From: Candidatus Thorarchaeota archaeon MP11T_1
Lineage (GTDB): Archaea; Asgardarchaeota; Thorarchaeia; Thorarchaeales; Thorarchaeaceae
Reading direction: 5' to 3'
NCBI GenBank assembly: GCA_002825515.1
Contig: PJET01000003.1
Location: 1-64,000, forward strand
DNA length: 64,000 nt
The translations under genes and the position numbers were made by a program. This document shows positions 26,074 to 34,979 of the stretch, piece by piece; position 1 is the first letter of the stretch, and each line of letters starts with the position of its first letter. A model generated the notes under the pieces. It ran no database searches. It was not told the origin of the DNA and saw only the letters and a list, made by a program, of their open reading frames with translations.

Positions 26074-26829
26074 TTATCTACGTTCTACGCGTGGCGCAAG
26101 AACGAAGCTTATACTTCCAGCCTCAGCTATTGGAAATTCCAACATCATTGGTTTGTTGGAGGTGAATTGAAGCATTAGGCTGTCACTAGCAATCGCTTTT
26201 GAAATCTCTGCCAAGTAGTTCAGAGCATACATCGCTACCGATTTGTCTGATACTTCTAGCTGGAAAAGTGCTGGTGCATCACCTTTTGTTGTCAATGCAA
26301 CATTAGCTTCACCAGTATCACCCTCACCAGCAAAGGTGAGTTGTTCTGGTTCTGCACTGATCTTCACATGGCTAGATACAACTCCAATATCTTTGATTGC
26401 TTGCTTGAATGTATCAGCCAATAGTTCTGCCTTGACGTCGAATTGAATTCCAGGTTTCTTTGTCTGATCATCAGGTGGCGTTAAGAGTTGAAGTTTAAAC
26501 ACTCTACTCGCTTGTCCGACCATTCTAATCTCAAACCGGTTTTCAGACTCGTCAAGATTAAATTCAAGATGCTCATCTCCAGCCATCCGCTTACTCACCT
26601 TGGCGAGTTCATCGATACCCAAGCAAATGTCATGTTCTCCTTTGCATGAGTATTCCTGAAAGATTCCAGAGGGAAGTATCAAATCAACCATTGCAGCTTT
26701 TGATGAGTCAAGCTGACGTAACGATATTCCAGATTCATTCACACGGAAATGTGCCTCTGTGAGCAAAGTTGCAAGAGCATCTACAATCTGTTTCCATGTT
26801 TTAGTGCTGTCGAGGGTTGCGTGAAACAT
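26074..26829 (-). CDS. pcn: DNA polymerase sliding clamp PCNA (copy 1)
   Basis: This is a 251-residue PCNA with FHATLDSTKTWKQIVDAL at the N-terminus, LRQLDSSKAAMVDL and the C-terminal LEFPIAEAGSISFVLAPR. The start is the ATG at 26829. The upstream in-frame extension would run through the TATA box and a palindrome and does not resemble PCNA. It shares extensive identity with copy 2, which lies just upstream. The two may form heterotrimeric clamps. Confidence 0.96.
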   Translation of the reverse strand: MFHATLDSTKTWKQIVDALATLLTEAHFRVNESGISLRQLDSSKAAMVDLILPSGIFQEYSCKGEHDICLGIDELAKVSKRMAGDEHLEFNLDESENRFEIRMVGQASRVFKLQLLTPPDDQTKKPGIQFDVKAELLADTFKQAIKDIGVVSSHVKISAEPEQLTFAGEGDTGEANVALTTKGDAPALFQLEVSDKSVAMYALNYLAEISKAIASDSLMLQFTSNKPMMLEFPIAEAGSISFVLAPRVERR

Positions 26830-26866
26830 GCCAATATCTCCAACTGTCTGTAAATGCGTAAACTGG

Positions 26867-26898
26867 CATATAAAACCCATATGATGGGTTATCATATG
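26867..26898 (-). promoter_or_regulatory. TATA box and perfect palindrome upstream of PCNA copy 1
   Basis: On the minus strand a TATA-like TTTATATG lies at about 26868-26875. Immediately upstream is a perfect 8-base inverted repeat, CATATGAT and ATCATATG, separated by GGGTT (26878-26898). The position over the BRE makes it a good operator candidate for PCNA copy 1. Copy 2 has no such element. Confidence 0.55.
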
Positions 26899-27011
26899 AG
26901 CTGTCAGTTACGCTAATTATCTTTGAACTAGATTCTCAAAATTGATTTCCCATTTAAAATGTACTTCTCGGTGGATTTTATCTTCCGTTTATAGGGAAAA
27001 TGACTGACTTA

Positions 27012-27764
27012 CTATCGTCGCTCAATTCGTGGTGCTAAAAGGAACTTGATTAGTCCACCTTCTGCAATTGGGAATTCAAGCATCACCGGTTTATTCCCAG
27101 TCATTCTGAGGGTTAAACTGTCACTTGAAATTGCTTTTGCTATTTCTGAAAGATAACTAAGAGCATACATTGCAGTGGCTTCTTTTTTTACCTCTAAATC
27201 ATGGAGGAGCGAATCTTCTCCAATGCTCAATGAAACTTCAGCCTCGCCGACATCACCTGTTCCTCCAAACCCGAGCAATTCTTTTGTTGCTGTAATTTTC
27301 AGATGATTAGAAACTACGCCTATATCTTTTACAGCTTGTTTGAAGGCATCAGAGTACAATTCAGCCCTTATCTCAAATGATGGACTTATCTTCTTAGTCT
27401 TCTCTTCAGGTGGTGTGAGGAGTTGAATCTTGAATGTTCGTTCAGCTTGACCTATCATCCTGATTTCAAAACGTTTCTGAGATTCGGCTAGAGTGAATTC
27501 AAGTCTATCATCACCAGCAATTCTTTTGCTCACTTTGACAAGCTCATCCAATCCTAGACTGACCTCATGTTCGTCTTTGCAGTTATACTCTTGAAATATA
27601 CTTGAAGGGAGAAATAGGTCGACCATAGCAGCTCTTGATGAGTCATATTGTATTAGTGAAATTCCATCTTTGTTGATTAGAAAGTGAGCTTCTGTGAGTA
27701 GTGTTGCAAGGGCATCAACAATTTGTTTCCAAGTCTTACTATTGTCAAGAGTTGCATGAAACAT
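27012..27764 (-). CDS. pcn: DNA polymerase sliding clamp PCNA (copy 2)
   Basis: This 250-residue paralogue of the clamp is encoded 182 bases upstream of copy 1. The same landmarks are present (FHATLDNSKTWKQIVDAL, LIQYDSSRAAMVDL, LEFPIAEGGLIKFLLAPR), so it arose by tandem duplication. It belongs to the TFS/OB-fold operon, with a 13-base gap to the OB-fold gene. Differences in the interdomain region may set subunit-specific contacts. Confidence 0.96.
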   Translation of the reverse strand: MFHATLDNSKTWKQIVDALATLLTEAHFLINKDGISLIQYDSSRAAMVDLFLPSSIFQEYNCKDEHEVSLGLDELVKVSKRIAGDDRLEFTLAESQKRFEIRMIGQAERTFKIQLLTPPEEKTKKISPSFEIRAELYSDAFKQAVKDIGVVSNHLKITATKELLGFGGTGDVGEAEVSLSIGEDSLLHDLEVKKEATAMYALSYLSEIAKAISSDSLTLRMTGNKPVMLEFPIAEGGLIKFLLAPRIERR

Positions 27765-27777
27765 CTTATTCTATACC

Positions 27778-28200
27778 TCATTCACTCATTGTCCTAGTTA
27801 CTTTTTCTTCCATATCTAGAACTTCCTTGTAGAGTGCTATATCTAATGAATCGATATCATGTGCAATTGAGGCGTTCAATCTGAGTTCTTTTCCATCGTC
27901 AGTTGTTTTCTCTGTCACCTCTCCTATGAACAAGTACTTCTTACTTAGTTCCAAGGATCCTTCGACACTGACTTGAATTTTCCCTGCGTTTTTCACATCT
28001 TCATCGTATATGTCTTGGACAACTGCGAGTCCCGGGCTAGCATCAACAACGATTCCCATTATTCTGACAGGTCCACTAGTATCTTTAGACAGTTTTCGAA
28101 TCTTAGTAAGTTTGGATGGTTTTCGATGTGGGAAGCTCTTCTCTTCGGTCACTTTGATTACACCATTTGATTTAGTAGGCGAAATTGAGTAACAAGTCAT
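27778..28200 (-). CDS. Putative OB-fold protein (RPA-like) of the replication cluster
   Basis: The 140-residue protein has a charged N-terminal tail (to about residue 40). A likely OB-fold follows, with strands VRIMGIVVDA, LAVVQDI, GKIQVSV, KYLFIGEV and LRLNASIAHDI (about 45-117), and then a C-terminal helix. This resembles small RPA-type single-strand binding subunits, but the similarity is by pattern only. It lies between TFS and PCNA copy 2. Confidence 0.5.
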   Translation of the reverse strand: MTCYSISPTKSNGVIKVTEEKSFPHRKPSKLTKIRKLSKDTSGPVRIMGIVVDASPGLAVVQDIYDEDVKNAGKIQVSVEGSLELSKKYLFIGEVTEKTTDDGKELRLNASIAHDIDSLDIALYKEVLDMEEKVTRTMSE

Positions 28201-28233
28201 TTAGGCAGCTGTATCTTGAGGGCTATAAATTTG

Positions 28234-28557
28234 TCAGTACCTTCGCCAAGTATGTTTACACTCTGTACATCTATAGAATTCAGTTGCACCCTCATCACCT
28301 CGTCTTGTCTGGAGCGTCCAATAATAGGCATCATTATTTCCACATTTGGGACAAGTTTCCTTTGTAACAGGCATGGGAATAGTATCATCGTCTACAACAA
28401 TTATCTTGTCACGAGGTGTTTTCTCAAGGTTTTGAGAAACCGTGAGCTTCCCTTTGATACCCTTGGTGTTTCCACAGCTTCTGCATTTTAGAACTCTATT
28501 ACCTTCATCATCTGTAGTTGGTACCATCATTGCTCCACATTTATCGCAAAATTCCAT
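28234..28557 (-). CDS. tfs: Transcription factor S (TFS)
   Basis: The N-terminal zinc ribbon has CDKCG and CRSCG. The C-terminal ribbon, CPKCGNND with CTECKHTW, carries the acidic pair in RRGDEGATEFYRC, which in TFS/TFIIS stimulates RNA cleavage in backtracked RNA polymerase. The 107-residue length is standard. Confidence 0.95.
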   Translation of the reverse strand: MEFCDKCGAMMVPTTDDEGNRVLKCRSCGNTKGIKGKLTVSQNLEKTPRDKIIVVDDDTIPMPVTKETCPKCGNNDAYYWTLQTRRGDEGATEFYRCTECKHTWRRY

Positions 28558-28625
28558 GTAACATTCACTTCCCGGCAGCAGCGTTTAGATTTCAATTAAG
28601 CATTACGACAATGAACACTTTGAGA

Positions 28626-29036
28626 TTAGGGTAATGAGGAGATGTGTTGTTCTAGGAAATATTGGAATGCGAGTGCAGCAATCTCTCCCTCTCTGTTTCT
28701 ATTAGTCTTGGAATCTATGTTAAGTGATTGAATAAGAGCATCAACAGTTCCCTGTACGGTAATTTTTCCTTTCATCCACAGATATGCAATGATTGCCTCA
28801 TAAGCATCAGCAGCTTTCCCAATATCAGTTCTATGGGATATATGTTGGTAGATTTCCGTTGCACGTATCGCACGGGCAAGTACACTGTCCCTGACCTTAT
28901 CACCAGTAGCATGACCAAGCACGTTGGATTTCGCTAAAGAGTAACAAAGATTGATAATACCATCACCCACTTTTGCAAGTCCTTTATCATTCATGATTTC
29001 TTCAACAGTTTCATGCTGGACAAAGGTTTCCCACAT
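28626..29036 (-). CDS. Archaeal RNase III-family-like protein
   Basis: The 136-residue helical protein carries the pattern LAKVGDGIINLCYSLAKS (about residues 20-37), then GDKVRDSVLARAIR and DAYEAIIAYLW. This matches small archaeal RNase III-like proteins. The motif GDGIIN replaces the usual LGDSVL signature, so catalysis is uncertain. It sits between rpoL and tfs in an RNA-metabolism operon. Confidence 0.65.
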   Translation of the reverse strand: MWETFVQHETVEEIMNDKGLAKVGDGIINLCYSLAKSNVLGHATGDKVRDSVLARAIRATEIYQHISHRTDIGKAADAYEAIIAYLWMKGKITVQGTVDALIQSLNIDSKTNRNREGEIAALAFQYFLEQHISSLP

Positions 29037-29060
29037 GCAAAGAGCCGCTCCAAGTGTTTT

Positions 29061-29351
29061 TCAGTCAATATTGTGATCTGAAACAGCTTGTCTGAATTTC
29101 TTGCGGAACTCTTCGGTTCTAGCAAGCATCTTTTCAAGAGCCTCTCTGAGGATAACATTTGACTGACGTCTCTTTGTTCGTAGGGTAAGGATTGGGCTAG
29201 CAAGTAGTGGATGTTCGATGCTGTAACCAGCAAATTCCACTGCTGGTTCTTCCAACAGCGTCTTACGAAGTAGATTTGGGAATGAATGTCCCTCTCCACC
29301 AATCTCAAATTTAATTTCAAATTTTGAATATTCAATAGTTCTTGGCTTCAT
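29061..29351 (-). CDS. rpoL: RNA polymerase subunit Rpo11 (RpoL)
   Basis: The protein has 96 residues with the RpoL signature GEGHSFPNLLRKTLLE (about residues 19-34) followed by VEFAGYSIEHPLLASP. It pairs with Rpo3 in the polymerase assembly platform. It lies 2 bases downstream of csl4, a conserved archaeal arrangement. Confidence 0.95.
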   Translation of the reverse strand: MKPRTIEYSKFEIKFEIGGEGHSFPNLLRKTLLEEPAVEFAGYSIEHPLLASPILTLRTKRRQSNVILREALEKMLARTEEFRKKFRQAVSDHNID

Positions 29352-29353
29352 AT

Positions 29354-30094
29354 CTAATGCCTCCTATTACTTCTGTGGCGATCATCGCCTCTTCTTTCGC
29401 GTCTGTCTCCACCTCTTCTACGTTGATCGTCAAATCTTCTAGCTCCGCGGTCATCTCGGTCATATCGTCTGTGTTCATATGAGCGTCTGCGAGGTGCTAA
29501 ATCAGGTCTTGGTTCAAGACCAAATCTCATTCCATAATCATTTGCAACTTCTCGAGTTTCGCGGTTCTCACATCGAAGACAGAACATGTTATTATGTGTA
29601 GTGAGGGTCAGGGGATTTCCACACCTTATACATACTCCAAAAATGACTCCGAGTTCAGGCCCGACAAGAGTCAGTTCTACAGGAATCTGGTGCGTGTTGA
29701 GAGCTGCAGCACGAACTATGTCATTCTGTTTGACTACATCTTGCATGCTCTTTACATATCTTCGAGTTACATTGCTTATGTGCAGTTCACCCACTAAGCC
29801 ACTATGATAGTCCAAATCGTTGATACGCACTATTTTGACTTCAGCACGTTGATCAAATACAATGGTGACTTCACCAATTAGGATGTCACCTTTCTTTGGA
29901 AGAGATAGTTTCATCCCACCATCAGGACTGACTATTCTGATACTACGTTCCTTTAGGTCCATATCAACTCGTCCGGGAGCTGCGGCATAAACAATACCAT
30001 CCTTCTCATAAGTACCAAAACTTGGCATCAACTCTTCGATAACACAAAGTTGATCTCCAGGTACTACGATATCGCCGCTCTTTACATCTGCCAT
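29354..30094 (-). CDS. csl4: Exosome RNA-binding subunit Csl4
   Basis: After the MADVKSG start come an N-terminal beta domain, an S1 domain (about residues 60-145) and a zinc ribbon with CIRCG and CLRCE (about 167-185). The C-terminal tail of about 50 residues is unusual: dense in R, D and G, RGG-like, and probably disordered and RNA-binding. The start at 30094 avoids overlap with the upstream methyltransferase and matches family N-termini. Confidence 0.92.
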   Translation of the reverse strand: MADVKSGDIVVPGDQLCVIEELMPSFGTYEKDGIVYAAAPGRVDMDLKERSIRIVSPDGGMKLSLPKKGDILIGEVTIVFDQRAEVKIVRINDLDYHSGLVGELHISNVTRRYVKSMQDVVKQNDIVRAAALNTHQIPVELTLVGPELGVIFGVCIRCGNPLTLTTHNNMFCLRCENRETREVANDYGMRFGLEPRPDLAPRRRSYEHRRYDRDDRGARRFDDQRRRGGDRRERRGDDRHRSNRRH

Positions 30095-30095
30095 T

Positions 30096-30734
30096 CTATT
30101 CACGCTCTTTGACACATATTCGATACAGATCTACATCCACCAAGTGTTTCGGTTTTTTATGGTATTCGAACAGTCGACCAATTGGAAACTGAAATGTTTC
30201 AAGCTGTGTCACTGTGGCACCTAGCTTCTCTATTTCTTTGCTCAGAAACACCCTGTTCTTGTCGCCAGCGAGGTGCATGCTGTATATCACATCAGCAATA
30301 GAGATAGCTGTTTTTAGGAATCTCAAATCGGCACCCCGATTTTTCACTCCGAACGGGGGATTACTTACCACTGTATCTATTGGACAGCATAGCTGTAAGG
30401 AGGAAACATCTCCCAGAATCCAGTCTACGATGTCTTCTATTCCAAGCAATCGTGAGTTCAGTTGAGACGCCTTTAAGGCTTTGCTTTGTACATCAAATCC
30501 AATGACCTTGTTTGCACCTAGTAGGGCTGCGCCAATAGCAAAAATTCCATCACCACATCCTAAATCAAACACTATTCTATCAGTGATGTCATTGTGTTCC
30601 ATTTGTGCCGAATATAGAACAGAAGCAGCTATTGATGCAGGAGTTGGGTATTGTTCCAATGCAACACTATATTCATCAAGTCGTTTCATTGATTCAAGTG
30701 CAATTTCAAGATCCCTAAGCCGCAAGAACTCCAC
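30096..30734 (-). CDS. METTL5-like RNA methyltransferase
   Basis: The SAM-binding motif VFDLGCGDGIFAIGAALLGA (about residues 54-73) and the NPPF catalytic motif (about 127-130) fit the METTL5-type adenine-N6 methyltransferases. The N-terminal LEQYPTPASIAA is typical. The likely substrate is rRNA, as for eukaryotic METTL5, but this is inferred. It is the first gene of the csl4-rpoL operon and is divergent from orc1/cdc6. Confidence 0.87.
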   Translation of the reverse strand: MEFLRLRDLEIALESMKRLDEYSVALEQYPTPASIAASVLYSAQMEHNDITDRIVFDLGCGDGIFAIGAALLGANKVIGFDVQSKALKASQLNSRLLGIEDIVDWILGDVSSLQLCCPIDTVVSNPPFGVKNRGADLRFLKTAISIADVIYSMHLAGDKNRVFLSKEIEKLGATVTQLETFQFPIGRLFEYHKKPKHLVDVDLYRICVKERE

Positions 30735-30830
30735 CGATTTGATGATTTGATTAATAACTGAAAAAAGTCTGTATTGATGAATTATGCGATTTGTACATGA
30801 AAAAGAGCTGGGTAATACCTACTCTTAACA

Positions 30831-30907
30831 GTTCCATATGCTCCATAGGTTCCAGTTGAAATCCAGTGGAACTTGCCTCAAGTTCTTATGGAAGTATTTA
30901 TGTTCCA
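30831..30907 (+). other. Candidate replication origin (ORB-like repeats) upstream of orc1/cdc6
   Basis: GTTCCA or its complement TGGAAC occurs four times in 77 bases: 30831, 30849, 30867 and 30902. The central pair forms an inverted element ending in TCCAGTGGAAC (30862-30872), which matches the core of archaeal origin recognition boxes. The gap between the METTL5-like gene and orc1/cdc6 also has an AT-rich stretch at 30745-30800, suitable for unwinding. This is the position where archaeal origins commonly lie. Confidence 0.6.
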
Positions 30908-30951
30908 GATTGTGCTTTTCATGATAGATTCAAACTGGAGAAGATGACGAG

Positions 30952-32199
30952 ATGGAGAAACCGCTTGATAAGCTATTTGACAAGTTCTTGCAAGGTCAGG
31001 CTATTTTTAGAGATAGGACAGCTCTAAGACCAACTTACGTGCCTCAGAGCCTTCCATACAGAGATGACCAAATGAGTCGAATTGGATCCATCTTGGGACC
31101 AGCACTCAGAGGAGCTCCACCTTCAAACATTCTATGCTATGGAAAGACTGGAACTGGCAAGACTGTGGTGGCAAGATATGTACTTGAGATGCTAGTCAAT
31201 AAAGCAAAAGAAAGTGGAATAACCGCACCCTTAACTGCATTTGTAAACTGCAGGATAGTTGGGACAAACTATAGAGTGTTAAAACGGTTGTGTGATGCGA
31301 TTGAAGCAACTATGCCTGATGGGTCTGAAGTACCATTCACAGGTCTTCCCACTGATGAGATACGAGATGTTCTGAAGAATAAGTTGGACTCCGATACGAA
31401 TATCCTTACAGTTGTGCTTGATGAAGTTGACAGTTTGTTGAAACGTGATGTGGGACAAGGTAACGATATTCTCTATGGATTGACTAGGATGAACGGAGAG
31501 CTAGAAAATAGTAGAATATCAATCATAGGCATAAGTAATGACCTGAAGTTCAAAGAGATGCTAGATCCAAGGGTTCTATCTACGCTTGGAGAAGAAGAGG
31601 TGATTTTCTCTCCCTATAATGCTGTAGAGCTGAAAGGCATTCTAAAACAGAGAGTAGAACTGGCCTTCAATAGAAGTGCCATAAGTGATGAGGGAGTGAT
31701 TAATCTTGTTGGAGCTCTAGCAGCTCAGGAACACGGAGACGCTCGTAGAGCACTTGATTTGTTGAGAACTGCAGGCGAACTTGCTGAGAGAAGGGGTGAT
31801 AGTACTGTTACCCAAGAACATGTCCGAGAAGCACAGAAAGTCATTGAACGTGACACCATAACTGAAACAGTAAAGACCCTTCCAATGCAATCAAAGGCAG
31901 TTCTGTTTGCTGTTTATGTCTTAGCCAGTAAGGGCCAACGAGATATTTTCACTGGTGAGTGTTATAACATCTACTCGGAGATAGCAAAATCTCTCTCTAT
32001 AGACACATTGACTCAGAGACGTGTATCTGATCTAATCTCGGAGTTGGATATGTTAGGACTGATTAATACTACAGTGATTTCTAAGGGGCGCTATGGTAGG
32101 ACAAAGAAAATCAAACTGGCTGTGAGTAAGAAACAGATTGGTGTCATTTTGGACGATGATATTCGTCTCAGTAAGATGGCACAGGACATCCTTGATTAA
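30952..32199 (+). CDS. orc1: Orc1/Cdc6 replication initiator
   Basis: Walker A GKTGTGKT (residues 64-71), Walker B VVLDEVDSLL (about 149-158) and the ISNDLKF sensor region belong to the AAA+ domain. A C-terminal winged helix (about 330-405) has the DNA-contact segment GRYGRTKKIKL. At 415 residues it is a full-length initiator that binds origin boxes and loads MCM. A TATA-like TATTTATG sits near 30896. Confidence 0.96.
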   Translation: MEKPLDKLFDKFLQGQAIFRDRTALRPTYVPQSLPYRDDQMSRIGSILGPALRGAPPSNILCYGKTGTGKTVVARYVLEMLVNKAKESGITAPLTAFVNCRIVGTNYRVLKRLCDAIEATMPDGSEVPFTGLPTDEIRDVLKNKLDSDTNILTVVLDEVDSLLKRDVGQGNDILYGLTRMNGELENSRISIIGISNDLKFKEMLDPRVLSTLGEEEVIFSPYNAVELKGILKQRVELAFNRSAISDEGVINLVGALAAQEHGDARRALDLLRTAGELAERRGDSTVTQEHVREAQKVIERDTITETVKTLPMQSKAVLFAVYVLASKGQRDIFTGECYNIYSEIAKSLSIDTLTQRRVSDLISELDMLGLINTTVISKGRYGRTKKIKLAVSKKQIGVILDDDIRLSKMAQDILD

Positions 32200-32216
32200 A
32201 CAGGTCATGATTTTGA

Positions 32217-33857
32217 TTACAATCTAGACATATCGTAGAAGAATCTCACACCTGGCGCACCGGTCCGTAGATTCAGAAAAGTGATGATACCAGGAGTTGG
32301 TACTACTCCCTGTTTGCGCATGAAATCGGTCTGGGACTGAAATGTCCCAGAGTTGATGATTTGAACTCCACGATAGTTATCAACTGCATTGTGATGGCAA
32401 TGACCAAAGTGTACTATATCTGGAGGAATATCAATCACCATCCAGTCTCTATGAAGTGGAGCGAGTTCGGTCTTTCCTCCATACATTGGTACAAGATGAC
32501 GTTTTTTGAGAAGCTCTATCATTGGTTTTGCAGGTTCCGTGTATGAAGCTCCAGGAATGTTTGTGACAAGGTCATCCATACTATCTCCATGTGTCAAGAG
32601 AATATTTACACCTTCGACAATTACTTGACTCGGGTCGCCCAACATAGTGATACGTTTTCCAAGGTTGTATAATGGTTCTGCAAATTCCTTGGCAATGGGA
32701 GGTTTAGGAAGAGCTTGTCGGTTAGCATCATGATTGCCAGGAATGCAGAATATTTTGATTTGGTTAGGAAGTCTACTCAACTTACTCGCAAAAAGCGCAT
32801 ATTGTTCGTAAATACTCTCAATTCTCAGGTCGTTTCTCTGGGTGGGATAAACACTGATTCCATCAATCATGTCACCAGCAACGAAGAGATACCTGATTTG
32901 TTTCACAATTGCTTTGTCCTCTTCATCAATACCACGACCATTCATCCAATCAATGAATTTGTCAAACTCATCCTCTAGGAATTCTTTGCTTCCGCAGTGA
33001 ATGTCTGAAATGAAGACGGCATAAACATCTCTTCTGGCTCTACCTACATCTCGGGCTGTTGGAATATCGGGGAATATCACATCATCCGCAATCATCCTCG
33101 CATCCTCGTCGACAAATCCAGATATACAGGTTATTTCATCGAGAAGTAGCGAGTTTGCCTTTTCAGAGAGCTGCTGTCCCTTTAGACCCTCTCGAGTCGC
33201 AGGGACTATACAAATAATTGAGTCTTCTGCATCTTCAAGATCAATGATTACGTTTCGTGACTGAGAGATGCTCTTGTTCTTTACAATTCCAAGTACTGTC
33301 TGAGTTGTGCGACTCGATGTACGTATCCCCTCCCTATTCATTGCCCGTCTCTGCTTTGTAGAGTCCTTTCTTAGTTTGGCAACCTGTGGTGAAACTGCAT
33401 TCTGAGTGTCAATTCTGCTCAAGTATATTCTTTTGATGCGATTGAACCGGTCTGTAAAGAGTGCTAAGAAATCCTCTACTGTTCCCGCAGATCCCACCAT
33501 TGCAGCCTCGGGGTTCTTCTCAATACGGAAAGACCATCCGTCTTCTTCATCAAGAGTAGAGGTTTGTAGTGATGGTTCACTGTCTTCTCTTTCAGAATTA
33601 TCCATAGCTATCTCTACTTCTTCGACAGATACTGGTTCAGAGGTAATACCTTCGATGAGTGATTTTACATAGTGACGCGAGAGCACTGCTGGGTGCTTTC
33701 CAACCTCATTAGTAATAAGAATGGATTTTATGGTTTCAATGGGGGCATCTAGATGTAAAATATATTCAAGTGCTTCAGGTGCTACTTGGAAGCCTGATTC
33801 AATTAGTAGTTTTAACAAATTACGTCGAGTTGAGGATGTCAATAGGTCACCATTCAA
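32217..33857 (-). CDS. DNA polymerase D small subunit DP1 (exonuclease)
   Basis: The C-terminal calcineurin-like phosphoesterase domain carries FISDIHCGS, the GDMID pattern, GNHD, LTHGDS and GHCHHN, which are the metal ligands of the Mre11-like 3'-5' exonuclease. The N-terminal portion contains a helical domain and acidic linker. The 546-residue length is typical. It partners with DP2, the polymerase subunit, which is not in the window. It is convergent with orc1/cdc6. Confidence 0.95.
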   Translation of the reverse strand: MNGDLLTSSTRRNLLKLLIESGFQVAPEALEYILHLDAPIETIKSILITNEVGKHPAVLSRHYVKSLIEGITSEPVSVEEVEIAMDNSEREDSEPSLQTSTLDEEDGWSFRIEKNPEAAMVGSAGTVEDFLALFTDRFNRIKRIYLSRIDTQNAVSPQVAKLRKDSTKQRRAMNREGIRTSSRTTQTVLGIVKNKSISQSRNVIIDLEDAEDSIICIVPATREGLKGQQLSEKANSLLLDEITCISGFVDEDARMIADDVIFPDIPTARDVGRARRDVYAVFISDIHCGSKEFLEDEFDKFIDWMNGRGIDEEDKAIVKQIRYLFVAGDMIDGISVYPTQRNDLRIESIYEQYALFASKLSRLPNQIKIFCIPGNHDANRQALPKPPIAKEFAEPLYNLGKRITMLGDPSQVIVEGVNILLTHGDSMDDLVTNIPGASYTEPAKPMIELLKKRHLVPMYGGKTELAPLHRDWMVIDIPPDIVHFGHCHHNAVDNYRGVQIINSGTFQSQTDFMRKQGVVPTPGIITFLNLRTGAPGVRFFYDMSRL

Positions 33858-33990
33858 GTTGATACGAGTTTTTCGTTTTAAACATCATCTATCGTGAATG
33901 AGATAAGTACAGGAAAACATCCTGCGGGAAATGTAATAAGCCGCCTACATAGAGTTCAAATGGCAACTTCCTTTGTCAGGTGAAAATAAT

Positions 33991-34968
33991 ATGGTTAACA
34001 TCAGGAAACTCCAGCAGACTGGTGGAAAAAATGGAAGTTCCTTTCTGATAATACTTCCAAAGGATTGGATAGTTAGGCAAAAACTGAGTAAGGGAGACCC
34101 TGTAGTAGTTGCGGAACGAGAAGATGGTTGTTTGATTGTTGATCCGCGCCTTCCAAAAGCAGGTGAAAGAAGAACGACCACTGCACAAATAGAACAAAAT
34201 CTGAGATGGGAGATAACAAGCAGATATCTACTTGGTTTTGATGAGATTCGGATTGTCAGTAAAGACCCCATCACGAACGACCAGAGAGATGAATTAAAGC
34301 GGATAATCAAACGGTTTGTGGCTCTTGAAGTTACTGAAGAAGACGACCACCAGATAGTGGTACGATGTCTTGTAGATCCTGCAACTTTACCGGTGAATAC
34401 AGCAATGCGTAGAATGCATCTCATCACTTCCAGAATGATTAGTGACTCATTGATGGCATACTTTGATGGAATCAAAGATGTGGCTAGTGAAGTAGTACAG
34501 AGAGATGAGGAGGTTGACCGTCTGTTCTTCTTAATCGTTAGAGAATTGAGGTCTGCGATTCAATACCCGAGAATGAGTGAAATGATGAATATCACACCAG
34601 TTGAAGCACTTGATTTTCGACTAGCAGTGCAGTATATTGAAAGGATTGCGGATTTAGCAGTGGATATTGCACAGAGAGTTGGGGACCCAATAGATGCTTC
34701 CCTGAAGAAAAAGATGGAACCATTAGTAGGAAAAGTAAGTGGGATGTTCTCAGATGCATTCAATAACTTATTCAAGTTTGATTCAAAGAAGGTAACGTCT
34801 GTGATAGAATCTGAAAGAGAACTGATTTCCGAAACAGGAAAGCTTAGACAGCATATTGTAGTTACTCCTAATGGACAACCACAGACTCAAATTTTGGTTG
34901 TTGATAGTCTCTTAAGAATGGGCGAAGCTGCAAAGGACATAGTCGACTTGGCATTACCGCATTACTAG
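33991..34968 (+). CDS. PhoU-like regulator with AbrB-type N-terminus
   Basis: An N-terminal swapped-hairpin domain (VNIRKLQQTGG then SFLIILPKDW and DPVVVAERE, about residues 1-45) precedes PhoU-like helical bundles, ending with MGEAAKDIVDLAL. Archaeal members regulate phosphate uptake. The start is the ATG at 33991 behind CAGGTGA. No phosphate transporter is adjacent. It is followed by the phosphohexomutase gene after 11 bases. Confidence 0.87.
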   Translation: MVNIRKLQQTGGKNGSSFLIILPKDWIVRQKLSKGDPVVVAEREDGCLIVDPRLPKAGERRTTTAQIEQNLRWEITSRYLLGFDEIRIVSKDPITNDQRDELKRIIKRFVALEVTEEDDHQIVVRCLVDPATLPVNTAMRRMHLITSRMISDSLMAYFDGIKDVASEVVQRDEEVDRLFFLIVRELRSAIQYPRMSEMMNITPVEALDFRLAVQYIERIADLAVDIAQRVGDPIDASLKKKMEPLVGKVSGMFSDAFNNLFKFDSKKVTSVIESERELISETGKLRQHIVVTPNGQPQTQILVVDSLLRMGEAAKDIVDLALPHY

Positions 34969-34979
34969 AGGAATAAAAA

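Noticed and set aside
26830..26895. N-terminal extension of PCNA copy 1
   Set aside because: It reads through the TATA box and palindrome; PCNA starts at MFHATLD.
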